A stretch of DNA of 64,000 nt from Vreelandella arcis (lineage in GTDB: Bacteria; Pseudomonadota; Gammaproteobacteria; Pseudomonadales; Halomonadaceae). Shown here in pieces: positions 18,975-29,352 of this stretch (positions are counted from its first letter, which is position 1; every line of letters starts with the position of its first letter). The translations under genes were made by a program, and so were the position numbers. The stretch lies in the NCBI RefSeq assembly GCF_900103865.1, contig NZ_FNII01000005.1, positions 186,001-250,000 of the forward strand. Direction: 5' to 3'. Under the pieces are notes generated by a model. It was not told where the DNA came from. It did not search any database and worked only from the letters and a program-made list of their open reading frames with translations.

Positions 18975-21320
18975 TTAGAATGACTGGCCCAGCGAGAACT
19001 GGAAGAACTGGGTATCATCCCCGCTCTCTTCGTTTAAGGGCTCAGCCACCGCAAAGGTCAGCGGGCCCACCGGTGTCAGCCAGGAGAGGCCCAGCCCGGC
19101 ACTATAGCGAAGGTTGCCCAAGTCAACGCCGGAATCGCACCGCTGGCGGCTAGCGTCTTCGTCGAGCACGTCGTAGCAGGAGGTTAAGAATGTATTACCC
19201 GCATCTAAGAACAACGATGCCTGCAAAGAGTTCTGATTTTCTACAAACGGCAATGGGAAAAGCACAGCAGCGCTACCTTCAACGAGCACGTTACCGCCTA
19301 AAGTGCGGTCTCGACCGCCTTCACGCGAGGGAGTAGTACGCTGGCCCAGAGTATTCGACGTGAAACCACGAACCGAGCCCAAGCCCCCGGCATAGAAATT
19401 TTCATAAAAAGGATAAGGGTCGTTGCTGCCCAGCGAGTCGGCATAGCCGAGGTCGCCGGTAAATTTCAGTGACCACGCATCGCTCAACGCAAACAGTTGC
19501 TGCGCGCGAGCACTGAATTTGTAGTATTGCGTATCGCTGCCCGGCGCACCGGTTTCCACCGAGAGGCGCTGGTAATTACCCGATGTGGGCATGATGCCGC
19601 GGTTCAGATTATTGCGTGTCCAGTTGGCATTGAGCTTGAGGGCTTGTGCACTATCGCCCTCGTCCTGAACGTAACGGCGAATTTCCGAGGCGGTGTCAAA
19701 GTAGGTTTTCACCGTGAGATCTTCGGCGCTAGCGCCAAAGTTAAGCCGTGAAAGCTCGCTGATAGGATAACCGAAGTTAATCCCGGCGCCATACGCATCC
19801 GTGGAGTAGGTCGAGATATCAGAATCTTCGTAATCGGTTTCACGATAGAAGACATTATAGCCCCGAGAAATACCGTCCAGCGTCCAGTAGGGATCGGTAA
19901 AGCCAAAGTTAATGCTGGTAAAGGTGTCACTACGCTGAGCCCCGATATTGACGCGGTTACCGGTACCCAGGAAATTATTCTGCGAAAGCGATGCCCCGTA
20001 AATCACCCCGGCGCTCTGGGAGAACCCAATACTGGCCGAAATAGAGCCTGACGGCTGCTCTTCAACATTGTAAGTGACGTCCAGTTTATCGGGTTCACCG
20101 GGCACCTGCTCAGTGTCTACTTCAACTTGGCTGAAGAAGCCAAGCCGTTCCAGGCGTTGACGCGACTGGGTAATCGAATCCGTTGAGGCGGGTGCGCCTT
20201 CCATCTGGATCATTTCGCGACGCAGCACTTCATCGTCAGTCGTTGTGTTGCCGACAAACTCGATACGGCGCACGTAGGCACGCCGCCCAGGTTCGACGGC
20301 AATCACCAGATCGACCGTCTCACCGTCACTCGCCACTTCGGGGATACCGCGAACATCGGCGAAGGCAAAACCTTCAGCACCCAAGCGCTTACGTAGCGCT
20401 TCAGTGGAAGCATTGAGTTCCTGCCGAGAGAATATCTCACCGCGCTCGATAGTGAGCAGATCACGAGCCTGCTGCTCACCAATTTCCAGATCGCCGGTAA
20501 AACGCACGTCGCCCACCCGATACTGGCTGCCTTCATCGACATTCAAGGTAATGAAGATTTCCGATTTGTCAGCGCCAATGGATACCTGGGTGGAGGTCAC
20601 TTCAAAATTGACGTAGCCGCGATCCAGGTAGTACGAACGCAAACGTTCGATGTCGCCAGCCAAGGCTTCGCGGGAATATTCGTCACTGGAGAACCAGCCA
20701 AACAAGAAACCCGGACGGTCTTCCAGTTCGAAGATGTCCAGCAGCGTTTCGTCGTCAAAAGCGTTATTACCGACGATGTTGATCTGGCGGATTTTGGCGA
20801 CTTCGCCTTCGTTAATTTCAATGTCAACGCGCACCCGTCCTTCGTCGATTTCCTCGACGCTGGTCTCAATGCCTGCGCTGTAGCGACCCTGAGATTGATA
20901 AAGCCCCTCTAGCTCACGCTCCATTTCTTCGAGCGTGGAGAGCTGTAGCACCTGGCCTTCCGCGAGACCTGCCTGGGTCAAGCCCTCGCGCAAATCGTCA
21001 TCTGAAATCTGATCGTTACCGCTGATGTTCAACTGGGCAATCGTGGGCCGCTCGACCACCTGGATGACGAGTACGTCGCCTTCCCGGGCCAGCGATACGT
21101 CTTCGAACAATCCGGTTTCGAAAAGTTGCCGCGCCGCTGCCGCCAACTCGCTTTCGCTCACTTGGTCGTTGGCACTCACAGGAAACGCATTAAAGACCGA
21201 GGCGGCGGAAACCCGCTGCAGTCCTTCCACACGAATGTCCGAAACATCAAAGGATTGTGCTTGGGCACCGCTGGCGCCTGCCAGCAAGAGTACCGCCATT
21301 CCAAAGGTCTTGATTTTCAT
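18975..21320 (-). CDS. bamA: Outer membrane protein assembly factor BamA
   Basis: A 781-residue Omp85 protein that inserts beta-barrel proteins into the outer membrane. It has a signal peptide (A-Q-A-Q, about residue 22), five POTRA domains (about residues 23-420; F-D-V-S-D-I-R-V-E-G-L-Q-R-V begins the first) and a 16-strand barrel. The V-R-G-F motif of loop 6 is present in G-G-L-G-S-V-R-G-F. The C-terminus ends in Phe (Q-F-S-L-G-Q-S-F), the usual barrel signal. It lies between rseP and skp. Confidence 0.97.
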   Translation of the reverse strand: MKIKTFGMAVLLLAGASGAQAQSFDVSDIRVEGLQRVSAASVFNAFPVSANDQVSESELAAAARQLFETGLFEDVSLAREGDVLVIQVVERPTIAQLNISGNDQISDDDLREGLTQAGLAEGQVLQLSTLEEMERELEGLYQSQGRYSAGIETSVEEIDEGRVRVDIEINEGEVAKIRQINIVGNNAFDDETLLDIFELEDRPGFLFGWFSSDEYSREALAGDIERLRSYYLDRGYVNFEVTSTQVSIGADKSEIFITLNVDEGSQYRVGDVRFTGDLEIGEQQARDLLTIERGEIFSRQELNASTEALRKRLGAEGFAFADVRGIPEVASDGETVDLVIAVEPGRRAYVRRIEFVGNTTTDDEVLRREMIQMEGAPASTDSITQSRQRLERLGFFSQVEVDTEQVPGEPDKLDVTYNVEEQPSGSISASIGFSQSAGVIYGASLSQNNFLGTGNRVNIGAQRSDTFTSINFGFTDPYWTLDGISRGYNVFYRETDYEDSDISTYSTDAYGAGINFGYPISELSRLNFGASAEDLTVKTYFDTASEIRRYVQDEGDSAQALKLNANWTRNNLNRGIMPTSGNYQRLSVETGAPGSDTQYYKFSARAQQLFALSDAWSLKFTGDLGYADSLGSNDPYPFYENFYAGGLGSVRGFTSNTLGQRTTPSREGGRDRTLGGNVLVEGSAAVLFPLPFVENQNSLQASLFLDAGNTFLTSCYDVLDEDASRQRCDSGVDLGNLRYSAGLGLSWLTPVGPLTFAVAEPLNEESGDDTQFFQFSLGQSF

Positions 21321-21419
21321 GCAGTCATTTCGCTCGCGTTGGTCTGCCCATTTTACAAACGGGCACCATATACATTTGTGCAGGCAGATGACAAGGCATC
21401 CTAGGCACTACACGCGTCG

Positions 21420-22778
21420 TTACCAGAGGCGCATCAGATCAAAATACAAGGCCATGAGCATCAGGGTGCCGACCATGGCAAGTCCGATACGTAGGCCTAT
21501 CGCTTGGGTTTTCTCGGAGACCGGCCGTCCGCGCACGATCTCCATGAAATAATAAAGCAGGTGACCACCGTCCAACACGGGGATAGGCAACAAGTTAAGC
21601 ACCCCCAGGCTAATAGAAAGATACGCTAGAAAGCCAACAAATGCTTCCAGACCCGCCCGGGCAGTGTCACCGGAGATCTGAGCAATGGTAATCGGGCCGG
21701 ACAAGTTAGATGGTGATATTAGCCCCACCAGCATTTTGCGAATCGCATCAACGGTCAACAGCGTCATGTCTGCCGTGCGCGATAGAGACTGACCGACGGC
21801 CTCAACAGGGCCATAGCGGATCTCGCGTTGATACTCATCTGGCCAGGTGACAGGCTCAGCGCCCGCACCAATGTAACCAATAGCAACACCAGTCTCCAGA
21901 CTGTTGCGAGCAGGCGTTAACGTGGTGGTTTGTGGCTCGCCATTGCGTTCAAATTTAACCGATAACGCTTGGCCGGGGCTGCCCCGAATCACGTTGACAA
22001 AAGCCATCCAATCCGCGATGGGCTGCTCATCCACCGCAATGATGCGATCGCCCACCTGCAAGCCAGCTTCAGCGGCGGCTTCGCCATCAATCACCTGACC
22101 GAGCATCGCGGGCACATCAGGCTGCCAAGGGGTTATGCCCAGCGTTTGCAAGGGCTGGGGTGGATCCTGGCGGGTCAAATAATCGCGTAGCGGCAGCTCG
22201 TAAACTGATGCATTGCTCTGACCCTCTGGGCGAGCCTCGATGGTCAAATCGCCACTGAAGCCAATCATTGAGACAAGCTTTAGATTGATTGCCTCCCAGT
22301 TGCTGACAGACTCTCCCTGAATGGCCGTAATTTCGTCGCCATGGTTTAAACCCGCCTCTGCCGCCGGCGAATCGGGAAGGGTCTCACCGACCATCGGCGC
22401 AACGACGGTCGTCCCCGCAACGAACAACGCCCAGTACGCTACAATCGCGAGCAAGAAATTGGCGATTGGGCCGGCAGCCACGACTGCAATACGTTGCCAA
22501 ACCGTTTTACGATTGAACGCTTGGTCTAGCTGCTCTTCCGGCACGGGGGCTTCGCGCTCGTCGAGCATCTTAACGTATCCCCCGAGAGGAATCGCGGCGA
22601 TAGCAAACTCGGTTCCGTGGCGATCTACCCGCGACCAGAGCGGCTTACCAAACCCCACCGAGAAACGCAGCACTTTGACACCGCAGCGGCGTGCTACCCA
22701 AAAATGGCCGAATTCGTGGAAGGTGACCAACAGCCCCAACACCACAATAACCGCCAAAATATTCTGTATCAGGCCCAC
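21420..22778 (-). CDS. rseP: Site-2 protease RseP (GTG start)
   Basis: A 452-residue inner-membrane zinc metalloprotease that cleaves anti-sigma-E (RseA) after DegS, and also cleaves remnant signal peptides. Catalytic H-E-F-G-H lies in the first transmembrane segment (about residues 22-26). Two PDZ domains occupy the periplasmic part, and the second active-site motif L-P-I-P-V-L-D-G-G-H is near the C-terminus. The start is GTG 22778 with AGGAG upstream; an ATG two bases earlier is in another frame and stops at once. Its place next to bamA fits the envelope-stress role. Confidence 0.95.
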   Translation of the reverse strand: MGLIQNILAVIVVLGLLVTFHEFGHFWVARRCGVKVLRFSVGFGKPLWSRVDRHGTEFAIAAIPLGGYVKMLDEREAPVPEEQLDQAFNRKTVWQRIAVVAAGPIANFLLAIVAYWALFVAGTTVVAPMVGETLPDSPAAEAGLNHGDEITAIQGESVSNWEAINLKLVSMIGFSGDLTIEARPEGQSNASVYELPLRDYLTRQDPPQPLQTLGITPWQPDVPAMLGQVIDGEAAAEAGLQVGDRIIAVDEQPIADWMAFVNVIRGSPGQALSVKFERNGEPQTTTLTPARNSLETGVAIGYIGAGAEPVTWPDEYQREIRYGPVEAVGQSLSRTADMTLLTVDAIRKMLVGLISPSNLSGPITIAQISGDTARAGLEAFVGFLAYLSISLGVLNLLPIPVLDGGHLLYYFMEIVRGRPVSEKTQAIGLRIGLAMVGTLMLMALYFDLMRLW

Positions 22779-22815
22779 ATGGCACTCCTCGATAGTCTAC
22801 TCAGGGTTGCTGAGA

Positions 22816-24012
22816 TTAAGCGGACCAACGTTTAAGCCACCCAGCAGCATGCTCGCGCGCGCGCTGGTCGGCCCATAAGATACTGTCGAGGCAGTCGGCG
22901 CGCCCCTCTAGCGGCGAGGATAACACCCCCTCGACCAATCGACCGATGTCTAAAAAACCCAGCCGATGATTCAAGAAGGCGTCAACCGCCACCTCATTGG
23001 CGGCATTCAAGACAACCGGGGCCAGGCCACCGAGGCGCATGGCCTCACGGGCAAGCGGCAGGCATGGAAACCGCGCTTCATCCGCTGTTTCAAAGTCCAG
23101 CCGAGCCACTTGAAATAAATCCAATGCCTCGACGCCCGCGTCGATGCGCTCAGGCCATGCCAACCCATACGCGATGGGCGTGCGCATATCAGGGTTACCC
23201 AACTGTGCGAGCACCGAACCATCCTGATAGGCGGCCATTGAGTGAATAACGCTCTGGGGATGCACGACGACTTGAATCTGGTCGGGGCGAGCATCAAACA
23301 GCCAGCAAGCCTCAATCAACTCTAAACCTTTGTTCATTAACGTGGCGCTATCCACCGAGATCTTACGCCCCATTGACCAGTTAGGGTGCGCACAGGCTTG
23401 GTCGGGCGTTACCTGGGCAATCGCTGACTCACTCCAGGTGCGAAAAGGCCCACCGGAAGCAGTGAGCAACAGCTGTGAGATACCATGGCGCGCCAAGCCG
23501 CCACGGTGCTCGACAGGCAGACACTGGTAGATCGCGTTATGTTCGGAATCAATCGGTAACAGCGTGGCGCCAGAGCGAGCGACCGCCTGCATAAATAGCG
23601 CGCCACTCATCACCAACGCCTCTTTATTGGCCAATAGCACACGTTTACCCGCCTCAGCCGCGGCTAAGGAAGGCAACAATCCTGCCGCGCCGACAATCGC
23701 CGCCATGACAATATCGACACTGGCGTCGCGAGCCACATCACACAGCGCCTCCGGCCCCACCATCACGTCGGTGGGCTGGTTCGCCCGGCCAAGTTCAGCA
23801 CGCAGCCAACGGGCATCTGCTTCATGGTCGAGAACCGCAACCAGAGGACGAAACGTAATGCACTGAGCCAGCAAGGCTTCTTTCGATGTATGGGCGGTGA
23901 GCGCGTGGATTTGATAACGCTCAGGATGACGTGCGATGACATCAAGCGTGCTAGTGCCAATAGAGCCGGTCGAGCCCAACACCGTCACGCGCTGAATAGC
24001 TGACGCAGTCAT
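22816..24012 (-). CDS. dxr: 1-deoxy-D-xylulose 5-phosphate reductoisomerase
   Basis: 398 residues. Second enzyme of the MEP isoprenoid pathway, converting DXP to MEP with NADPH. Motifs: [15 protein letters not shown] at the N-terminus, [19 protein letters not shown] metal site, A-S-G-G-P-F-R, [21 protein letters not shown] and C-terminal N-A-A-N-E-V-A-V. It overlaps cdsA by 4 bases (ATGA). Its isoprenoid product feeds UppS, encoded two genes upstream. Confidence 0.97.
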   Translation of the reverse strand: MTASAIQRVTVLGSTGSIGTSTLDVIARHPERYQIHALTAHTSKEALLAQCITFRPLVAVLDHEADARWLRAELGRANQPTDVMVGPEALCDVARDASVDIVMAAIVGAAGLLPSLAAAEAGKRVLLANKEALVMSGALFMQAVARSGATLLPIDSEHNAIYQCLPVEHRGGLARHGISQLLLTASGGPFRTWSESAIAQVTPDQACAHPNWSMGRKISVDSATLMNKGLELIEACWLFDARPDQIQVVVHPQSVIHSMAAYQDGSVLAQLGNPDMRTPIAYGLAWPERIDAGVEALDLFQVARLDFETADEARFPCLPLAREAMRLGGLAPVVLNAANEVAVDAFLNHRLGFLDIGRLVEGVLSSPLEGRADCLDSILWADQRAREHAAGWLKRWSA

Positions 24013-24815
24013 AGGCTCAGCACCTGTAGAAAAAGCAGTGCAAAGAGAGGGATGGCCGCGGTTAAACTATCCATTCGATCCAGCACACCGCCGTGCCCCG
24101 GCAGCAACTGACTCGAGTCCTTAACGTCGCGGTAGCGTTTGAGCATGCTTTCCAGCAAGTCGCCCAAAACAGAAATCAGCGTCACCAGAAGCGTAATCAC
24201 TACCAGCGCGATACCATCAGCCAGCCCCATGGATAGCCCAAAGGCAAAGCCCAGTGCCAGTAGCGCCGTTGCCACCATGCCGCCAAAGACGCCTTCCCAC
24301 GTTTTGCCTGGACTAACGCTAGGCGCCAACTTGCGGTGACCCCACCGACGCCCAGCAAAGTAGGCGCCAATATCCGCCGACCACACCAGTAGCAGCACGA
24401 ACAGTAACCATACGGCACCGGCGTCTCGCAGAATGTTAAAGCCTACCCAGCAGGGCAGCAGCACCCAAAGCCCCATCAGCAAGCGTCTGGGCGTTGTTTG
24501 CCATTGCGAGCCAAGAGATGGGTAGCGTGTCACCCAGATAAAATTCAGCAGCCAACCCGCCGCCGCCAGCCACAGCGGCCATGTAGCTAAGGCCATGTCG
24601 GCCAGCCACAGTAAAAGCATTAGCATAGCGCAGACTGCGACCAGCGCCGCGCGCTTAACGGGTTGGGCGACACCCGCCAAGTTGGTCCACTCCCAAGCGC
24701 CTAACAGCACCATCAGGGCCGTAAACAGAGCAAACCCTGCGCCTTGTAAACCGAACAGACCGATCAGCACCAGCGGAGCTAACCAAGCGGCGGTTATCAC
24801 TCGCTGTTTAAGCAC
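24009..24815 (-). CDS. cdsA: Phosphatidate cytidylyltransferase (GTG start)
   Basis: A 268-residue polytopic inner-membrane enzyme making CDP-diacylglycerol, the branch point for phospholipids. Several hydrophobic segments are present. The signature [29 protein letters not shown], here with [16 protein letters not shown], lies at about residues 147-180, and D-R-M-D-S-L near the C-terminus completes the site. The GTG start at 24815 overlaps the end of uppS by 8 bases. Confidence 0.95.
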   Translation of the reverse strand: MLKQRVITAAWLAPLVLIGLFGLQGAGFALFTALMVLLGAWEWTNLAGVAQPVKRAALVAVCAMLMLLLWLADMALATWPLWLAAAGWLLNFIWVTRYPSLGSQWQTTPRRLLMGLWVLLPCWVGFNILRDAGAVWLLFVLLLVWSADIGAYFAGRRWGHRKLAPSVSPGKTWEGVFGGMVATALLALGFAFGLSMGLADGIALVVITLLVTLISVLGDLLESMLKRYRDVKDSSQLLPGHGGVLDRMDSLTAAIPLFALLFLQVLSL

Positions 24816-25605
24816 CTTGGGCCTCTAATTGTTCGTCGGTCATGCCAAAGCGTCGCTGCCGCTGACAAAAATCAGCCAACGCCTCGTCGAAAGCCTCGGC
24901 GTGGAAGTCAGGCCATAACAATGGCGAAAAGTGCAGTTCTGCGTAGGCTAATTGCCAGAGCATAAAGTTCGACAGTCGCTGTTCGCCGCTGGTGCGGATG
25001 CACAGATCGATCGGGGGAACATAAGCGCTGCTACTGCTGCTCATGGCTTGATCCATCTGCACTTCGTCGATGGCCGCCGCAGAAATGTTACCTGCAACGG
25101 CCTGCTCGGCGAGTCGCCGGGCTGCTTGTGCGATGTCCCACTGGCCGCCATAGTTCGCCGCAATTACCAAGTGCATGCCTGAATTACCAGCGGTTAGGGC
25201 TTCAGCACGCTGGATATGCTTTTGGATCGCGTGAGAAAAACCGCGTTGCTCGCCGATAATGGTTAAGCGAATATTGCGTTCGTGGAGCTTTTTTACCTCG
25301 CGTTTGAGCGCCATCAAAAAAAGCTCCATGAGCGCATTGACTTCCGCCGCCGGGCGCTTCCAATTCTCGCTTGAGAACGCGAACAGGCTAAGCGTTTCGA
25401 CCCCCCGCTCAGCCGCACGTTGAATAACCGCCCTCACGGCTTCTACGCCGGCCCGGTGGCCTCGAGCCCCCGAAAGGCCGCGCGCACGTGCCCAGCGATT
25501 ATTACCGTCCATAATAATCGCCACATGGGACGGCACCGGGTCATGCGCAACCTCGCGCGCGTTGGCGTCGTCAAACGGTTGTCCAGGGGGTTGCGGTGAC
25601 GTCAT
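24808..25605 (-). CDS. uppS: Undecaprenyl diphosphate synthase
   Basis: 265 residues from ATG 25605. A cis-prenyltransferase that builds the C55 lipid carrier for peptidoglycan and other cell-wall polymers. Motifs: H-V-A-I-I-M-D-G-N-N-R-W-A-R with the catalytic Asp, R-G-H-R-A-G, S-L-F-A-F-S-S-E-N-W-x-R-P, and C-terminal I-D-L-C-I-R-T-S-G-E-Q-R-L-S-N-F-M-L-W-Q. An in-frame TTG at 25620 could add five residues. Neither start has a strong ribosome site. About 20 residues precede the conserved core, slightly more than in E. coli. Confidence 0.94.
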   Translation of the reverse strand: MTSPQPPGQPFDDANAREVAHDPVPSHVAIIMDGNNRWARARGLSGARGHRAGVEAVRAVIQRAAERGVETLSLFAFSSENWKRPAAEVNALMELFLMALKREVKKLHERNIRLTIIGEQRGFSHAIQKHIQRAEALTAGNSGMHLVIAANYGGQWDIAQAARRLAEQAVAGNISAAAIDEVQMDQAMSSSSSAYVPPIDLCIRTSGEQRLSNFMLWQLAYAELHFSPLLWPDFHAEAFDEALADFCQRQRRFGMTDEQLEAQGA

Positions 25606-25694
25606 GAATACTGGTACCAAAGATCAATCATAGAAAAGCCACTCAAAGATGGCTGAGCGGGCAGCTCAACTACCCGCGACGTGAATATCCGACC

Positions 25695-26252
25695 TTACAC
25701 CTGCATCAAGTCCTGCTCTTTCGCGGCAAGGGCCTTGTCGATCTCGGCGATGTATTTATCGGTCAGCTTCTGAATGGCGTCTTCGCCTTCCCGCTGATCG
25801 TCTTCGGTAATGTCTTTATCTTTCAACAATGACTTGAAGTCACCGTTCGCATCACGACGTACGTTGCGTACGGCGACGCGGGCGTGCTCGGCTTCGCTGC
25901 GCGCCTGCTTGATATAACCTTTGCGCGTTTCTTCCGTCAGCATCGGCATCGGTACGCGAATCACAGCACCGGCGCTGGCCGGGTTCAAACCAAGGTCGGC
26001 CGTCATGATGGCTTTTTCGATTTTTTGCACCATGCTCTGTTCCCACGGCGAGATCGTCAGCGTTCGCGCATCTTCAACGTTCACCGACGCCACTTGGTTA
26101 AGCGGCACCTGCCCGCCGTAATATTCCACGGTCACCGCATCAAGGATGCTGGGATGGGCACGCCCGGTACGAATCTTATTAAAATTACTGTGCAATGCCT
26201 CGACGCTCTTTTTCATCCGAGACTCTGCATCTTTCTTAATGTCATTAATCAC
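25695..26252 (-). CDS. frr: Ribosome recycling factor (GTG start)
   Basis: 185 residues, identical in length to E. coli RRF, when started at GTG 26252. GAGG lies 8 bases before this codon, and it gives the conserved N-terminus [13 protein letters not shown]; an upstream TTG at 26270 is less likely. With EF-G it splits post-termination ribosomes. Conserved [11 protein letters not shown] is present. It lies 4 bases after pyrH in the rpsB-tsf-pyrH-frr order found across bacteria. Confidence 0.96.
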   Translation of the reverse strand: MINDIKKDAESRMKKSVEALHSNFNKIRTGRAHPSILDAVTVEYYGGQVPLNQVASVNVEDARTLTISPWEQSMVQKIEKAIMTADLGLNPASAGAVIRVPMPMLTEETRKGYIKQARSEAEHARVAVRNVRRDANGDFKSLLKDKDITEDDQREGEDAIQKLTDKYIAEIDKALAAKEQDLMQV

Positions 26253-26256
26253 GTCG

Positions 26257-27033
26257 TTACCCTCTATCAATCAGCGTGCCTTCCTTGCCCCCAACTACTA
26301 AATTTAGCAGGGCGCCAGGCTTATTCATGTCAAACACCCGCACTGGCATATCATGGTCACGTACCAGGCAGATAGCGGTCAAATCCATGACGCCAAGCTT
26401 TTGATCAAGCGCATCATCGTAGGAAAGTTGTTCGTACTTGACGGCGTCAGGGTGTTTCACCGGATCTTTATTATAAACACCATCCACCTTGGTGGCTTTA
26501 ATGACCACGTCAACGTCGACTTCGATACCCCGCAAACACGCGGCAGAATCGGTGGTGAAAAACGGGTTGCCGGTGCCGGCCGAAAACAGCACGACGTCTC
26601 CCGAGGTCAGATAGCGGATCGCCGTGCGGCGATCATAGTGCTCCACCACCCCACTCATGGGAATCGCCGACATCACCCGCGAACGAATATTGGAACGTTC
26701 TAGTGCATCACGCATGGCCAAGGCATTCATCACCGTAGCCAGCATCCCCATGTGATCACCGGTCACACGATCCATACCGGCTTCGTTGAGCGCCGCACCA
26801 CGGAACAAATTGCCACCGCCGATGACAATCCCCACTTGAACGCCAATACCCACTAGCTGGCCAATCTCCAGCGCCATCCGATCCAGCACCTTGGGATCAA
26901 TACCAAAGTCGTGCTCACCCATGAGCGCCTCGCCAGACAGCTTGAGCAGAATACGTTTGTATTTTGACTTCGAACCTTCGGGTTTCGATTTGCTAGACAG
27001 GGGGGTAAGCGACTCTTGAACATCGCGCGACAT
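26257..27033 (-). CDS. pyrH: UMP kinase
   Basis: 258 residues from ATG 27033, which has AGGAG 7 bases upstream. A longer frame to 27141 is rejected. A hexameric amino-acid-kinase-fold enzyme that phosphorylates UMP. Motifs: [48 protein letters not shown] and K-A-T-K-V-D-G-V-Y. About 20 residues at the N-terminus (Ser/Lys rich) precede the core and exceed the E. coli form. Confidence 0.96.
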   Translation of the reverse strand: MSRDVQESLTPLSSKSKPEGSKSKYKRILLKLSGEALMGEHDFGIDPKVLDRMALEIGQLVGIGVQVGIVIGGGNLFRGAALNEAGMDRVTGDHMGMLATVMNALAMRDALERSNIRSRVMSAIPMSGVVEHYDRRTAIRYLTSGDVVLFSAGTGNPFFTTDSAACLRGIEVDVDVVIKATKVDGVYNKDPVKHPDAVKYEQLSYDDALDQKLGVMDLTAICLVRDHDMPVRVFDMNKPGALLNLVVGGKEGTLIDRG

Positions 27034-27085
27034 GGCAATTCTCCTAAGGCTGACCTGAGCGCCGGCAAGCGCCATCACCCCTTTT

Positions 27086-27091
27086 ATTATA
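27086..27091 (-). promoter_or_regulatory. Perfect -10 box upstream of pyrH
   Basis: TATAAT on the minus strand at 27091-27086, about 53 bases before the pyrH start. No clear -35 box lies at 16-18 bases, so the promoter is tentative. It would give pyrH-frr their own transcript in addition to read-through from tsf. Confidence 0.4.
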
Positions 27092-27156
27092 CAGGGGCCG
27101 GATACGCGAAGGCGTGCGCTCGCGCGCACGCCAACTGACAACTGGAATATCTGACC

Positions 27157-28026
27157 TTAGTGACGGCCAGCCTGTTCCATAACTTCCTTCGCGAAGTCGA
27201 CTTCTTCTTTCTCGATACCTTCGCCTACTTCAAAGCGGGTAAAGCCGACCACTTCACCACCGGCCGCTTTAACAAACTCAGCGACTGTCTGGTTGGGGTC
27301 TTTGACGAACGGCTGCTCGGTCAAGCTGTTTTCGGCCAGGTACTTTTTCAGACGACCCTGCACCATTTTTTCAGCGATTTGTTCCGGCTTGCCGGCCATG
27401 TCAGGCTGCGCCAGGATAATCGCTTTTTCAGCGTCCAGCTCTTCCTGAGGCATGTTTTCCGGATGTGCAACGGACGGATTGATCGCCGCTACGTGCATGG
27501 CAACGTCTTTCGCCACCTGAGCATCGCCACCGGTCAGCACGGTCAACACACCAATACGGCCACCGTGAACGTACTCACCGACCACGCCACCGTCGGCAGC
27601 CTCAACGACCACCGCGCGACGCACGCCGATGTTTTCGCCGATTTTCTGCACCAGCTGCTCGCGGGCGGTTTCCAGTTCACTGTCCATCACAGCGGCGACG
27701 TCTTCGCTTTTCGCGGCAAAGAACGCATCAGCGATTTTGTCAGCGAAAGCGATAAAGTTGTCATCGCGAGCGACGAAGTCGGTCTCGGAGTTGATTTCCA
27801 CCATGACCCCGTAGCTGCCGTTATCAGCAACACGCGTCACGACGGCACCTTCCGCTGCGGTGCGGCCGGCTTTTTTCGCGGCTTTCAAGCCGGAGCTTTT
27901 ACGCAGGTTTTCGATTGCAACTTCGATATCGCCATCCGTTTCGGTGAGTGCTTTTTTACACTCCATCATGCCCAAGCCGGTACGTTCGCGAAGTTCTTTA
28001 ACCTGAGAGGCGCTAATAGCTGCCAT
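27157..28026 (-). CDS. tsf: Translation elongation factor Ts
   Basis: 289 residues. The nucleotide-exchange factor for EF-Tu. N-terminal UBA-like domain [19 protein letters not shown] is followed by the core domain with N-S-E-T-D-F-V-A-R and the coiled-coil subdomain region. It ends [13 protein letters not shown]. It lies 220 bases downstream of rpsB, separated by an intrinsic terminator that should reduce tsf transcription relative to rpsB. Confidence 0.97.
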   Translation of the reverse strand: MAAISASQVKELRERTGLGMMECKKALTETDGDIEVAIENLRKSSGLKAAKKAGRTAAEGAVVTRVADNGSYGVMVEINSETDFVARDDNFIAFADKIADAFFAAKSEDVAAVMDSELETAREQLVQKIGENIGVRRAVVVEAADGGVVGEYVHGGRIGVLTVLTGGDAQVAKDVAMHVAAINPSVAHPENMPQEELDAEKAIILAQPDMAGKPEQIAEKMVQGRLKKYLAENSLTEQPFVKDPNQTVAEFVKAAGGEVVGFTRFEVGEGIEKEEVDFAKEVMEQAGRH

Positions 28027-28175
28027 GAGATTTCACCTCTGAAATGGTTCTAGCTGAGAGTTAAACGCCTTACAGAGCATAGCGACGGCACATGACCGAA
28101 TTATCTCACTCTGTACGGCGTTGCCAACATCACTGTCGGCCTAAGGCTGCCCACTCCAAGCATTCACCCAAAGCG

Positions 28176-28203
28176 GGAAAAAGGGGGCCCAAGAAGCCCC
28201 CTC
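28176..28203 (-). terminator. Intrinsic terminator between rpsB and tsf
   Basis: On the minus strand AGGGGGC, a 7-base loop and GCCCCCT are followed by five T and CCC. It lies 43 bases after the rpsB stop. As tsf is expected to be co-transcribed with rpsB, this probably acts as a partial terminator that tunes the S2 to EF-Ts ratio; a similar element is known in E. coli. Confidence 0.8.
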
Positions 28204-28246
28204 TAAAGTGATGCGGCACCTGCACGACACCGCATCGACCACCGAT

Positions 28247-29002
28247 TTACTCGGTGGCGGCGCTGCTGTCGGCGTCAGCGGCTTCTTCAGTGTCAGTCAC
28301 TTCGACGAACTCGTCGGGGCGACCTTCTTTAGAACGGCCACAGGCATCGGCAATCGCTTTTACGTAAATCTGGATAGCGCGGATGGAATCATCGTTGCCC
28401 GGAATTACGTAATCTACGCCATCGGGATTGGAGTTAGTATCCACCACGCCGATAACGGGAATGCCCAGCTTATTGGCTTCGTTGATCGCGATACGCTCGT
28501 GGTCAACGTCGACGACGAACAGTGCGTCCGGTAGGCCGCCCATGTTCTTGATACCACCCACGGAACGCTCAAGCTTGTCCTGCTCGCGCGTTGCCATCAA
28601 GACTTCTTTCTTGGTCAACTTCTCGAACGTGCCGTCTTCGTGCATCGCTTCAAGCTCGCGCAGGCGCTTGATGGACACGCGGATAGTCTTGAAGTTGGTC
28701 AGCATACCGCCCAACCAGCGATGATTGACGAACGGCTGGCTTACGCGGTTGGCTTCTTCCCTAATGATCTTGCTAGCGCTGCGCTTGGTGCCAACAAACA
28801 AAATCTTGTTGTTGGATGCCGCCATCTTCTCGACCACGTCGATCGCTTCGTTAAGCGCCGGCAGGGTGTGCTCGAGGTTGATGATGTGAATCTTGTTGCG
28901 CGCGCCGAAGATGAACTTGCTCATCTTCGGATTCCAGTACTTGGTCTGGTGACCGAAGTGAGCGCCTGCTTTCAGCAGGTCACGCATATTAACGTGAGAC
29001 AT
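28247..29002 (-). CDS. rpsB: 30S ribosomal protein S2
   Basis: 251 residues from ATG 29002 (CAGGAG 7 bases upstream), giving the conserved [20 protein letters not shown] longer frame to 29119 is rejected. Conserved segments: [34 protein letters not shown] and P-D-A-L-F-V-V-D. The acidic Ala/Asp/Glu-rich tail is a little longer than in E. coli, as is often seen in halophiles. Confidence 0.98.
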   Translation of the reverse strand: MSHVNMRDLLKAGAHFGHQTKYWNPKMSKFIFGARNKIHIINLEHTLPALNEAIDVVEKMAASNNKILFVGTKRSASKIIREEANRVSQPFVNHRWLGGMLTNFKTIRVSIKRLRELEAMHEDGTFEKLTKKEVLMATREQDKLERSVGGIKNMGGLPDALFVVDVDHERIAINEANKLGIPVIGVVDTNSNPDGVDYVIPGNDDSIRAIQIYVKAIADACGRSKEGRPDEFVEVTDTEEAADADSSAATE

Positions 29003-29352
29003 GGTAAAACTCCTGAAACTCGGGTTAGGCCTCCACGCACCCCATGGATCCGACCATTGGCAGCGTAAAACGTTGCCAGCGGCACCCGGGACCATGTGCC
29101 GGTGCATGTGTGTTTTCAAGGCTTGGTGTTCAATATCGCGAAGGTTTTCAGACGCTAAGCGCCCAATACCAGCGATGCCTAATGACGCTTATATGCTTAA
29201 TCAGCCCAGACAACCTCAAGATTGCACTGGATGACGATTGCAGGAAAGCGCGCGGCTTTATACCATAGATCATCGTTAAGATGAAGCCGTCATCCGTTCA
29301 GCGGGCCTTTTTTGCCGCTCAACCTGCCATTCTGAGTCAACATTGAGAATTC
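29003..29352. other. Divergent rpsB-map intergenic region with long rpsB leader
   Basis: 350 bases without a gene. On the minus strand an extended -10, TG-G-TATAAA (29257-29262 in plus coordinates), would start transcription about 250 bases before rpsB, leaving a long 5' leader. The leader contains a hairpin with arms TGGCAGCG/CGTTGCCA (29058-29078). S2 represses its own mRNA in E. coli through the leader, so a similar element is likely here. On the plus strand no clear map promoter was found. Confidence 0.5.
29058..29078 (-). promoter_or_regulatory. Hairpin in the rpsB leader
   Basis: Inverted arms TGGCAGCG (29058-29065) and CGTTGCCA (29071-29078), one mismatch and a 5-base loop, ending 56 bases before the rpsB start on the minus strand. 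There is no U-run. It is a candidate part of an S2 autoregulatory leader. Confidence 0.4.

Noticed and set aside
27160..28053. A 297-codon plus-strand frame
   Set aside because: It is opposite tsf over its full length. Its Phe/His-rich composition is the antisense image of the Lys/Glu/Val-rich EF-Ts gene.
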